Positions 28,005 through 34,737 of a stretch of 64,000 bases of DNA are shown piece by piece. The notes under the pieces were generated by a model. It was not told the DNA's origin, ran no database searches, and saw nothing but the letters and a program-made list of their open reading frames with translations. The position numbers were made by a program, and so were the translations under genes. Source of the stretch: Streptomyces sp. TP-A0356 (GTDB lineage Bacteria > Actinomycetota > Actinomycetes > Streptomycetales > Streptomycetaceae); assembly GCF_001417775.1 (NCBI RefSeq), contig NZ_BBZJ01000022.1, positions 124,001 through 188,000 of the forward strand, read 5' to 3'. Positions within the stretch are counted from its first letter, which is position 1. The number at the start of each line of letters is the position of its first letter.

Positions 28005-28098
28005 AGTGATCGGACCACTGCCCGCCAGGCTTGCCGTTCGCGGGCAGAAACAAGATCTTCTGCGACTGCGCGTCCGTGAGCTCATGTCGCCGCACCAT
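28005..28098 (-). pseudogene. N-terminal fragment of an IS transposase
   Basis: Reading from an ATG at 28098, about 31 codons give MVRRHELTDAQSQKILFLPA followed by NGKPGGQWSDH, the N-terminus of IS5-superfamily (DUF4096-type) transposases. The match breaks off where the 46-bp hairpin begins. The flank 28099-28226 may be the rest of the IS end; it has the dyad GTGCCGA/TCGGCAC at 28187-28204. The rest of 27950-28279 holds no gene. Confidence 0.7.
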
Positions 28099-28226
28099 GA
28101 CACGCACCTGCCCAGCCCAAGAGCTGATCCACCCAGCCCAGCAAGAGCCATCAGAAACGGCCTAGTCGATAGTCCCCCCGTGCAGCGTGCCGACGGGTCG
28201 GCACAGTCCTTGCGACTCTCCCGGCT

Positions 28227-28272
28227 ACGCTCGCGCGGGAGCGCCCCGCGGCGCGTGGCTGCGGGGCGCCTT
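28227..28272 (-). terminator. Terminator-like hairpin after copy B
   Basis: Inverted copy of 27957-28002, placed 7 bp beyond the stop codon of the minus-strand secreted-peptide gene. Confidence 0.75.
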
Positions 28273-28279
28273 GGGGGGT

Positions 28280-28480
28280 TTAGTCGACCGACTGCCCGTT
28301 GTACTCACCGCCCACGCAGGGGTTGCCCGGCAAGTCGATCCGGGGCGTTCCGCCGCCGTCCCGGCACTGGCTAGGGCTGACCTGTGCGGGGGCGGCAGTG
28401 GCGGTGGCGGCGCCGGCGAGGCCGAGTCCGGCGAGGGCTGCCGTGGCGATGACGGCGGCGAGGATTCGTCGACTGCGCAT
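28280..28480 (-). CDS. Small secreted two-cysteine protein, copy B
   Basis: A 66-residue paralogue of the 27752 gene, convergent with it. The first 21 residues of the signal peptide are identical. The mature part, QCRDGGGTPRIDLPGNPCVGGEYNGQSVD, keeps the two Cys and the GGGTP and GGxYNG motifs but otherwise differs. So the two copies share regulation and export signals, while the exported part has diverged. Function unknown. Confidence 0.78.
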   Translation of the reverse strand: MRSRRILAAVIATAALAGLGLAGAATATAAPAQVSPSQCRDGGGTPRIDLPGNPCVGGEYNGQSVD

Positions 28481-28606
28481 GTGGTTCCCCTTTCGCGGAT
28501 TGCCTCGGTTGGGGCACTAGCCAGCTTGATCCTCACCCATGTGGGTGGCACGTGATGTTGCGCCATTCGGGTGACAGGGCTGTCGGGTGCGGGGTCGGTG
28601 ACGCGA
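28418..28606 (-). repeat. Right arm of the 189-bp identical inverted repeat
   Basis: Reverse complement of 27626-27814. It covers the signal-peptide start and promoter of copy B. Beyond it, 28607-28882 has no gene. The element's right end is near 28803, with dyads around it (CCAACGCTG/CAGCGTTGG at about 28733-28781). Confidence 0.92.
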
Positions 28607-28881
28607 TCCGTCGGACAGGCCCTGAGCCGTCACCGCCCTGAGTAGATCGTCTGACATGCCCGGCACGCCTCAGCAACACGCGACGCCCCCGCTTGGGCCG
28701 CCCCTGGGCCGTGCGGGGGCGCTCAACAACGACCAACGCTGACAACCGCCCACGGCTAAGTCGCAGGTCGCAGCGTTGGCCAATCACGCGGTCGCAGGTC
28801 AGAGACCCTGGCCTTCACTTCTTCGGCTACTGACCAGGGCGCTGAGAGGGCCTGGTGGGAGGGGCTAGAGGGAGGGGCTGC

Positions 28882-28920
28882 CGACAGATGGTGCTTACTC
28901 ATGGTTAGTGCAATCTGTCG
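28882..28920. promoter_or_regulatory. Operator-like dyad upstream of the HxlR gene
   Basis: CGACAGAT (28882-28889) is repeated inverted as ATCTGTCG (28913-28920), with inner partial symmetry (TGCTTAC ... GTTAGTGCA). It ends 30 bp before the ATG at 28951, well placed for autoregulation. Confidence 0.7.
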
Positions 28921-28950
28921 GTGAGCGCCATGGTCACGTACGCTTCTGGT

Positions 28951-29367
28951 ATGACCACCGCGCCCGAGCAGGACCTCCCCTACGACGTGTTCTCCAAGGC
29001 GTGCCCGTCGCGGGTCACGCTGGAGCACGTGACGGGACGCTGGGGTGCGCTCACGCTCGGCGCGCTGTACCAGGGCTCGTTCCGTTTCAACGAGCTGCGG
29101 CGCCGTGTCGACGGCGTGAGCGAGAAGATGCTGTCCCAGACCCTGCACGCGCTGGAGCGCGACGGCCTGGTGCTCCGCGAGGCACAGCCCACGAACCCGC
29201 CCCGCGTGGACTACGAACTGACCCCGCTGGGCCGCGAGGTCGCCGAGCGGCTGCTGGCCCTCATCCACTTCGTGGAGGGCCGTATGGACGACGTCCTGGA
29301 AGCCCGCAGCCGCTACGACGAGGCACGCGCGAGCGGCCCGTCCCCGGCCACGGGACGCGCAAGCTAG
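28951..29367 (+). CDS. HxlR-family transcriptional regulator
   Basis: A 138-residue winged-HTH protein. It has the conserved N-terminal cysteine context SKACPSRVTLEHVTGRWG, and the HTH FNELRRRVDGVSEKMLSQTLHALERDGLVLRE followed by YELTPLGREV. A Cys at this position acts as a redox or aldehyde sensor in some HxlR proteins such as YodB. The ATG at 28951 fits the family length. No divergent partner gene is present, so autoregulation through the upstream dyad is the simplest reading. It is probably chromosomal rather than part of the element. Confidence 0.9.
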   Translation: MTTAPEQDLPYDVFSKACPSRVTLEHVTGRWGALTLGALYQGSFRFNELRRRVDGVSEKMLSQTLHALERDGLVLREAQPTNPPRVDYELTPLGREVAERLLALIHFVEGRMDDVLEARSRYDEARASGPSPATGRAS

Positions 29368-29530
29368 CGGCTCCCCTCACGACGGGGCGCCCCAACCGGC
29401 CGTTCCGCCCAGGACAGGACGGGCGAGACAGCCGGCCCCGCCACGGGCCCCGCTGGGCACAGGCCTCCCAGCCCAGGACGCGCCGACCAGGTGTCTCCCA
29501 GAGGACGGCGTGGGGGCCGGAGGTGGGCTG

Positions 29531-30391
29531 TCACGGGTGGATGCGAGGCGCTCGCTGGCACTTCGGGCAGTAGTAGCTGGACCGGTTCATCCAGGGGCGG
29601 CGGCGCATGGGCGCGGCGCAGCGTCGGCAGGGCAGTCCCTCGCGACCGTAGGCGTCCAGCGACCGGTCGAAGTAGCCCGACTCCCCGTTGACGTTGACAT
29701 AGAGGCTGTCGAAGCTGGTGCCCCCGACGGCGAGCGCGGCGTTCATCACCTCCCGTACATGGCCGAGGAGTTCGGCGCTGCGCGGACGTGTGAAGTTCGC
29801 GGTGGGGCGCTCGTAGTGGATACGGGCGCGCCAGAGCGCCTCGTCCGCGTAGATGTTGCCGACACCGCTGATCAACGACTGATCGAGCAGGGCCCGTTTG
29901 ATGGTCGTGCGCCTGCCACGCAGCGCCTGGTGGAACGCCTCGTCGTCGAAGAGCGGATCGAGGGGGTCCCGGGCGATGTGCGCGATGACGTCGGGCAGTC
30001 CGTCGGGGCTGGTGTCGTGCAGCGAGAGACCGCCGAAGGTGCGCTGGTCGACGAAGCGGAGCTCCGTGGCGAGGGCGTCGTCGAAGCGCAGACGGATGCG
30101 GAGGTGCTTCTCGTCGGGTGCACCCTGCGGCTGGAGGAGGAGCTGGCCGCTCATCCCGAGGTGGGCGAGGATCGCCGTGCCGGTGGTCTCGACCGGGATC
30201 CAGAGGTACTTGCCGCGACGGCTCGGGGCGCCCAGGAGCTGCCCCTTCAGGCGGTGTGCGAAGTCCTCGCCGCCCGCGGTGTGCCGGCGGACGGCGCGCG
30301 GATGCAGCACCTCGACGTCGGCGACGGTCCGGTGGGCGACCCAGCGCTCCAGGCCCCGCCGCACGACCTCGACCTCGGGCAGCTCGGGCAC
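29531..30391 (-). CDS. mutM: Formamidopyrimidine-DNA glycosylase
   Basis: Removes 8-oxoguanine and other oxidised purines; bifunctional glycosylase/AP lyase. The 286-residue product begins (GTG)PELPEVEVVRRGLERW, so after Met removal Pro1 is the catalytic nucleophile and Glu2 is present. The conserved NIYADEALW and the C-terminal zinc finger CRRC...YYCPKC are visible. The GTG at 30391 has GGAGG 3 bases upstream. It lies downstream of rnc on the same strand. Confidence 0.96.
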   Translation of the reverse strand: MPELPEVEVVRRGLERWVAHRTVADVEVLHPRAVRRHTAGGEDFAHRLKGQLLGAPSRRGKYLWIPVETTGTAILAHLGMSGQLLLQPQGAPDEKHLRIRLRFDDALATELRFVDQRTFGGLSLHDTSPDGLPDVIAHIARDPLDPLFDDEAFHQALRGRRTTIKRALLDQSLISGVGNIYADEALWRARIHYERPTANFTRPRSAELLGHVREVMNAALAVGGTSFDSLYVNVNGESGYFDRSLDAYGREGLPCRRCAAPMRRRPWMNRSSYYCPKCQRAPRIHP

Positions 30392-30555
30392 GGACTCCTC
30401 CGGAAGGGTGACGGCGGTGACGTCCGCAGGGTACCTCGTGATCATGGTGGGCCGGCGATACGGCCGGCGCAGGCCCGCGCCACCCACCCCGGTGGTCTGC
30501 CATGCGACGGACCCCGCCGCGGCGCAGTCGCCGGGGCGCGGTCCGGGTGAAGGAT

Positions 30556-31368
30556 TCAGGCCGTGGCCGTGCCGCTCGCCGGGGCCGAAGCGATGTCGGC
30601 GGAACCCGCTTCGGCCACCGCCTTCGCGCGCTCGTCCGCGGCGGCGCGGATGGAGCGCCAGGCCGACTCCGCGGCCTGCTGCTCCGCCTCCTTCTTGCTG
30701 CGGCCGGTGCCGGTGCCGTACGAGACGCCTCCGACGCGGGCGGCAGCAGTAAAGGTCTTCTCGTGGTCCGGGCCGGTCTCCGTGACCAGGTACTCGGGCA
30801 CGCCGAGCCCCTCGGTCGCGGTCAGCTCCTGGAGGCTGGTCTTCCAGTCCAGGCCGGCACCGAGATTCGAGGACTTCTCGATCAGCGGGTCGAACAGGCG
30901 GTGCACCAGCTCCGCCGCCGAGTCCAGGCCCTGATCGAGATAGACAGCGCCGATCACCGCTTCAAGGGTGTCGGCGAGGATGGACGCCTTGTCCCGGCCG
31001 CCCGTGCCCTCTTCGCCCCGGCCCAGCCGGATGAAGGAGCCCAGGTCGAGCCCGCGGCCCACCTCCGCCAGCGCACGCGAGTTCACCACCGCGGCCCGCA
31101 GCTTGGCCAGCTGGCCCTCGGGCAGGTCGGGGTGGATGCGGTACAGCGTGTCCGTCACGACGAGGCCCAGGACGGAGTCCCCGAGGAACTCCAGGCGCTC
31201 GTTCGTCGGCAGACCGCCGTTCTCGTACGCGTACGAACGGTGGGTCAGCGCACGCACCAGAAGGGCGGACTCGACCTTGTAGCCGAGCCGCCCTTCCAGA
31301 AGCGTGTGGGACGAGGCTGTGTTGTCCGCCTTCTTCCTGGCGTGTGGATCCGCCTTGGCGTCAGACAT
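30556..31368 (-). CDS. rnc: Ribonuclease III
   Basis: Double-stranded RNA endonuclease for rRNA processing; in Streptomyces (AbsB) it also influences antibiotic production. The 270-residue product has the signature NERLEFLGDSVLGL with the catalytic acidic residues, TLEAVIGAVYLD, and a C-terminal dsRNA-binding domain (DWKTSLQELTATEGLG...GRSKKEAEQQAAESAW). An Ala/Ser-rich tail follows. The ATG at 31368 (MSDAKADPHARKKAD) follows rpmF by 19 bp. Confidence 0.96.
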   Translation of the reverse strand: MSDAKADPHARKKADNTASSHTLLEGRLGYKVESALLVRALTHRSYAYENGGLPTNERLEFLGDSVLGLVVTDTLYRIHPDLPEGQLAKLRAAVVNSRALAEVGRGLDLGSFIRLGRGEEGTGGRDKASILADTLEAVIGAVYLDQGLDSAAELVHRLFDPLIEKSSNLGAGLDWKTSLQELTATEGLGVPEYLVTETGPDHEKTFTAAARVGGVSYGTGTGRSKKEAEQQAAESAWRSIRAAADERAKAVAEAGSADIASAPASGTATA

Positions 31369-31387
31369 CAGACCTCTCACCAGCCGC

Positions 31388-31561
31388 TCAGACCTCGAGG
31401 ACCTGGCGCTTGTTGTAGGTGCCGCACGACGGGCACGCGATGTGCTGCTGCTTGGGCTCGTGGCAGCGCTCGCACGCAACCAGGGTGGGGACCGCAGCCT
31501 TCCACTGCGACCGGCGGTGGCGCGTGTTGCTGCGCGACATCTTCCGCTTCGGAACAGCCAC
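31388..31561 (-). CDS. rpmF: 50S ribosomal protein L32
   Basis: A 57-residue protein starting with GTG: MAVPKRKMSRSNTRHRRSQWK, then the zinc ribbon CERCHEPKQQHIACPSCG and ending KRQVLEV. The Cys-containing (zinc-binding) form of L32 is kept. It starts 2 bp after the DUF177 gene stop and precedes rnc, the classic yceD-rpmF arrangement. Confidence 0.97.
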   Translation of the reverse strand: MAVPKRKMSRSNTRHRRSQWKAAVPTLVACERCHEPKQQHIACPSCGTYNKRQVLEV

Positions 31562-31563
31562 GG

Positions 31564-32202
31564 CTACTTCTCCTGCTTCTCGTCGACGCCCGCTTCGGCG
31601 CCGCTCTTCTCGTCCTTATCGCCGGGTTCGAGTGAATCGGCGAGTCCCTGCAGTGCCGCCCAACGGATGTCGACGGCGTCGTGGTGGTGGTCCGGGTCGT
31701 CCGCGAGCCGCGCTCCGCACTCGGAGCACAGGCCCGGGCAGTCTTCCTGGCACACCGGCTGCATCGGCAGTGCGAGCACCACCGCATCACGCAGCAAAGG
31801 TTCGAGGTCGAACAGGCCGTCCTCGAGGAAGAGCCTGTCCTCGTCGTCCTCGGCGTCGTCGCCGGGTTCCGTGATGGCACGGCCCCGGTCGTCGGCGTCA
31901 GGGTACGAGAACATCTCCTGGAAGTCCGCTTCGAGCTCCAGCCCGAGCGGCTCCAGACACCTTACGCACTCCCCCTCGGCCGATGCACGGGCGGTGCCAG
32001 TGACGAGCACCCCTTCCATGACCGACTCGAGCCGGAGTTCGAGCTCCATCGGCGCGCCTTCCGGCACTCCGATGACGCCCTGGATACCGAAGTCCCCCGG
32101 CGTGTCGACCGTGCGGGTCAGGCGCTGCAGCGCACCAGGACGCCGACCCAGCTCGTGCGTGTCGAACACGAGGGGGTTGCGATGGTCGAGGCGGGCGTTC
32201 AG
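31564..32202 (-). CDS. DUF177 (YceD-like) protein linked to 23S rRNA/L32, start unusual
   Basis: A YceD/DUF177 family protein, thought to act in 23S rRNA or large-subunit maturation and usually next to rpmF. It has a cysteine-containing core (GECVRCLEPLGLELEADFQEMF) and a C-terminal CQEDCPGLCSECGARL motif. The conserved N-terminus is LNARLDHRNPLVFDTHELG, but no ATG or GTG lies in frame before it. A CTG at 32202 has AGGA six bases upstream; the only other in-frame start-like codon is a TTG at 32331. I give the CTG with reserve. Confidence 0.85.
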   Translation of the reverse strand: MNARLDHRNPLVFDTHELGRRPGALQRLTRTVDTPGDFGIQGVIGVPEGAPMELELRLESVMEGVLVTGTARASAEGECVRCLEPLGLELEADFQEMFSYPDADDRGRAITEPGDDAEDDEDRLFLEDGLFDLEPLLRDAVVLALPMQPVCQEDCPGLCSECGARLADDPDHHHDAVDIRWAALQGLADSLEPGDKDEKSGAEAGVDEKQEK

Positions 32203-32374
32203 AGCCGTTCCTGCTTTCGGTCTTGGAAGCTCAGAGGGGGACGCCGTCCGGTGGGGTTCCGGGCAGCGCTGATCGCGGAGGGTACGCGCGACCGAAGAGC
32301 CAGGATACTGGACCTTTCGCTCTCGGCCCAATCCGGTGCGCCCGGGACACCCCGGGGTCCGCGCGCGGAAACGC

Positions 32375-33436
32375 TCAGTGACCGCCGCGCCCCTGTTCGT
32401 ACGCCCTCAGCTGCTCGGCGCTGATCATGCTCGTGTCGAAGAGGCTGGTCTCGTCGAGGGCGTTGTCCTGGGGGTAGTGCCCTCCATGCCCCTGGTCGTA
32501 GACCGCCTGCTGGTCGTAGGTCCCCGCCTGCTGGTAGGCGGCGTACGGGTCGGCCCCCTGGTAGCCGTACGCGTCGGGCTGGACGTACGCCTGCTGATAG
32601 CCGTACTGGTCCGTCTGCTGGTACCCGTACGGGTCCTGCTGCTGCGCGTAGGCCGGCTGGGTCTGCTGGTCGGGGACGGCGGGGGGCTGGGATGCCGCGG
32701 GCCGGGGATCCGGGGTGTCGGCCAGGGCCGCGAGGTCGGCGAGGTAGTCGGCGTCGCTGGAGTGCTGGACGGTCGTCGGGTCGCCGGCCAGAGCGCCGAG
32801 GTCGTCGCTGGCGATCCGGCCGTGCAGCTTCTGGCGGCCCTTGCCGACGGCCTCCAGGGTCTTGGCGAGGACGGCCTCGAAGGCGCCGAGCTTGGCGTCC
32901 ACGTACGCGTCGGCGTCACGGCGCAGCGTCTGCGGGTCGTGACTGCGCTCGGGGGCGTCCTCGTCCTCGTAGCCGTGCTCGTCGAGGCCGGGACCGGTAC
33001 CGAGGAGCTTCTCGCGGCCGCGGCCCACCGAGCCGAGGGTCTTGGTGAGGACGACCTCGAAGTTGGCGAGCTTGGAGTCGACGTAGTCGTCGGCCTCGGC
33101 GCGGATGTCCTCGGCCTCCTGCCGGGCCTCGGTGAGGATGCGGTCGGCCTCGTCCTGGGAACGGCGGGCGACCTCCGTGCCGGAGACCAGCGAGCCGCGC
33201 TCGGCGTGCGCGTGCTCGATGATCCGCTCGGCCTCCTGGCGGGCCCGTTCGACCATCTGCTCACGGTCGACGATCAGCTCCTGGGCCTGGGCCAGGGAGT
33301 CGGGCAGCGCCGCGCGTACCTCTTCCAGCATCGAGAGCAGCTCGGCGCGGTTGATCACGCACGAGGCCGACATGGGCATCGACCGGGCGCTGGTGACCAT
33401 CGCGACGATCTCGTCGAGCTTCTTCTGCACGTCCAC
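32375..33436 (-). CDS. DivIVA-like cell-division initiation protein
   Basis: A 353-residue protein starting (GTG)DVQKKLDEIVAMVTSARSMPMSASCVINRAELLSML, with long coiled coils. Two similar segments carry EAxDYVDSKLANFEVVLTKTLGSVGRGREKL and DAYVDAKLGAFEAVLAKTLEAVGKGRQKL, a visible internal duplication. The C-terminal part is rich in Tyr, Gln and Pro (repeated YGYQQ). It is annotated in Streptomyces as a cell-division initiation protein; a cytoskeletal or polar role is inferred from the coiled coil. It lies downstream of coaD. Confidence 0.85.
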   Translation of the reverse strand: MDVQKKLDEIVAMVTSARSMPMSASCVINRAELLSMLEEVRAALPDSLAQAQELIVDREQMVERARQEAERIIEHAHAERGSLVSGTEVARRSQDEADRILTEARQEAEDIRAEADDYVDSKLANFEVVLTKTLGSVGRGREKLLGTGPGLDEHGYEDEDAPERSHDPQTLRRDADAYVDAKLGAFEAVLAKTLEAVGKGRQKLHGRIASDDLGALAGDPTTVQHSSDADYLADLAALADTPDPRPAASQPPAVPDQQTQPAYAQQQDPYGYQQTDQYGYQQAYVQPDAYGYQGADPYAAYQQAGTYDQQAVYDQGHGGHYPQDNALDETSLFDTSMISAEQLRAYEQGRGGH

Positions 33437-33557
33437 CGTGTGCTCGCCACTCTCTACAGCTGTGTTGGAGACGGACGAGTCGACTGTACGACCACTCCTG
33501 CCCCGACCGACACCGGATGACAGGCCGTCAGCTTCCGAGGGGCCGCGGCGGACCCGC

Positions 33558-34067
33558 TCAGTCCCTCCTGAGGCGCTTGTTGAGGGCCTCCAGGACGACC
33601 GGCGGCACCAGGTGGGAGACGTCCCCGCCCCAGGCCGCCACCTCCTTGACGAGCGAGGAGGACAAGAAGCTGTACGTGGGGTTGGTGGGGACGAAGAGGG
33701 TCTCCACACCGGAGAGGCCGTTGTTCATCTGGGCCATCTGCAGCTCGTAGTCGAAGTCGCTGACGGCGCGCAGACCCTTGACGATGGCGGGGATGTCGCG
33801 CTGCTTGCAGAAGTCGACGAGGAGGCCGTGGAAGGCTTCCACCTCGACGTTGCCGAACTCGGCGGTGACCTGTCGGATGAGGTCGATCCGCTCGTCGATC
33901 TCGAACAGGCCCTTCTTGGCCTTGTTGATCATCACCGCGACGTACACCTCGTCGTACAGCTTGGAGGCACGGGCGATGATGTCTAGGTGTCCGTTGGTGA
34001 TCGGGTCGAACGACCCGGGACAGACGGCGCGGCGCACTTGTGATCCCTCGCTCTCCGGTCCGGTCAT
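33558..34067 (-). CDS. coaD: Phosphopantetheine adenylyltransferase
   Basis: Penultimate enzyme of coenzyme A synthesis, joining 4'-phosphopantetheine and ATP to give dephospho-CoA. The 169-residue product has the nucleotidyltransferase motif GSFDPITNGHLDII and the C-terminal SSSLVKEVAAWGGDV. The ATG at 34067 overlaps the rsmD stop (ATGA). This rsmD-coaD coupling is common in actinobacteria. Confidence 0.97.
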   Translation of the reverse strand: MTGPESEGSQVRRAVCPGSFDPITNGHLDIIARASKLYDEVYVAVMINKAKKGLFEIDERIDLIRQVTAEFGNVEVEAFHGLLVDFCKQRDIPAIVKGLRAVSDFDYELQMAQMNNGLSGVETLFVPTNPTYSFLSSSLVKEVAAWGGDVSHLVPPVVLEALNKRLRRD

Positions 34068-34651
34068 CGTGCGTCTTCGCACGTAGAGGCGGCGCGACCG
34101 TACCAAAACGTCCCCTCGCCGTAGCGGCGGGCCCGGATCGCGTCGAAGCCGTCCGGCCAACGGAAGTCTCCGCCTCTGGTGCTCCGCTCCACGGTGACGA
34201 GGGCGTCGGCCGCGAGCCAGCCCCCCGAGCGGAGTGTGAGCAGAATCTCGCGAAGATCGTCGTCCGAGACCGCGTACGGCGGGTCGAGGAAGACGATGTC
34301 GTACGGCTGCGCCGGCGCCGGGGATTGGATGATCTGTTCCGCTTTGCCCGCCCGGACCTCGGCGCCGGGCAGGCCGAGCCCCCTGACGTTCTCGCGGACG
34401 GTCCGGGCGGCCCGGGCGTCGGCCTCGACCAGCAGGGTGTGGCCGGCCCCGCGGGACAGGGCCTCCAGCCCGACGGCGCCCGAGCCCGCGTACAGGTCGA
34501 GGACCCGCTCGCCGTCCAGCGGGCCGCCGAGGAGGGACTGCCAGGTGGAGAAGAGTCCCTCGCGCGCCCGGTCGGAGGTGGGGCGGGTGCCGTTCCCCGG
34601 CGGGACGGCCAAGCGGCGTCCGCCGGCCCGGCCGGCGATCACGCGGGTCAT
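34064..34651 (-). CDS. rsmD: 16S rRNA (guanine966-N2)-methyltransferase RsmD
   Basis: A 195-residue class I methyltransferase. Its SAM site is VLDLYAGSGAVGLEALSRGA, and the catalytic DPPY motif appears in YDIVFLDPPYAV. It methylates m2G966 of 16S rRNA. I prefer the ATG at 34651 (MTRVIAGRAGGRRL), the family N-terminus; a GTG at 34741 overlaps the recG stop and is an alternative that would add 30 residues. It forms a recG-rsmD-coaD transcription unit. Confidence 0.95.
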   Translation of the reverse strand: MTRVIAGRAGGRRLAVPPGNGTRPTSDRAREGLFSTWQSLLGGPLDGERVLDLYAGSGAVGLEALSRGAGHTLLVEADARAARTVRENVRGLGLPGAEVRAGKAEQIIQSPAPAQPYDIVFLDPPYAVSDDDLREILLTLRSGGWLAADALVTVERSTRGGDFRWPDGFDAIRARRYGEGTFWYGRAASTCEDAR

Positions 34652-34737
34652 CTCTTCGGTCCTTGTCGGTGTGCGGGCGGCGCCCCCGGTGGGGCCGGTG
34701 TGCGCCTCCAGTCTCTCAGTCGGCGTGCCGTCCGCGC

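Larger units (their letters stand above)
23146..28803. mobile_element. Compact integrated element of the pSAM2/AICE type lacking transfer genes
   Basis: Contains int, xis, a RepSA-like gene, a small Cys-motif gene, a KorSA-like repressor, an ori-like hairpin region and a secreted-peptide cassette. A 10-bp direct repeat CGCAGGTCAG at 23146-23155 and 28794-28803 brackets it and is my candidate att core. The left copy lies just after the CAP stop codon and next to the int stop, as expected for an attachment site. The short length makes the exact ends uncertain. No FtsK/TraB or Spd gene is present. Confidence 0.65.

Noticed and set aside
27939..28151. Minus-strand 70-residue frame in the cassette centre
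   Set aside because: Wrong frame. The transposase-like fragment is read in the neighbouring frame from 28098.
27626..28606. Classical promoter-inversion switch
   Set aside because: Both genes carry the same promoter and start on their own side, so inverting the spacer would only swap positions and would not turn a gene on or off. No dedicated invertase lies beside it.
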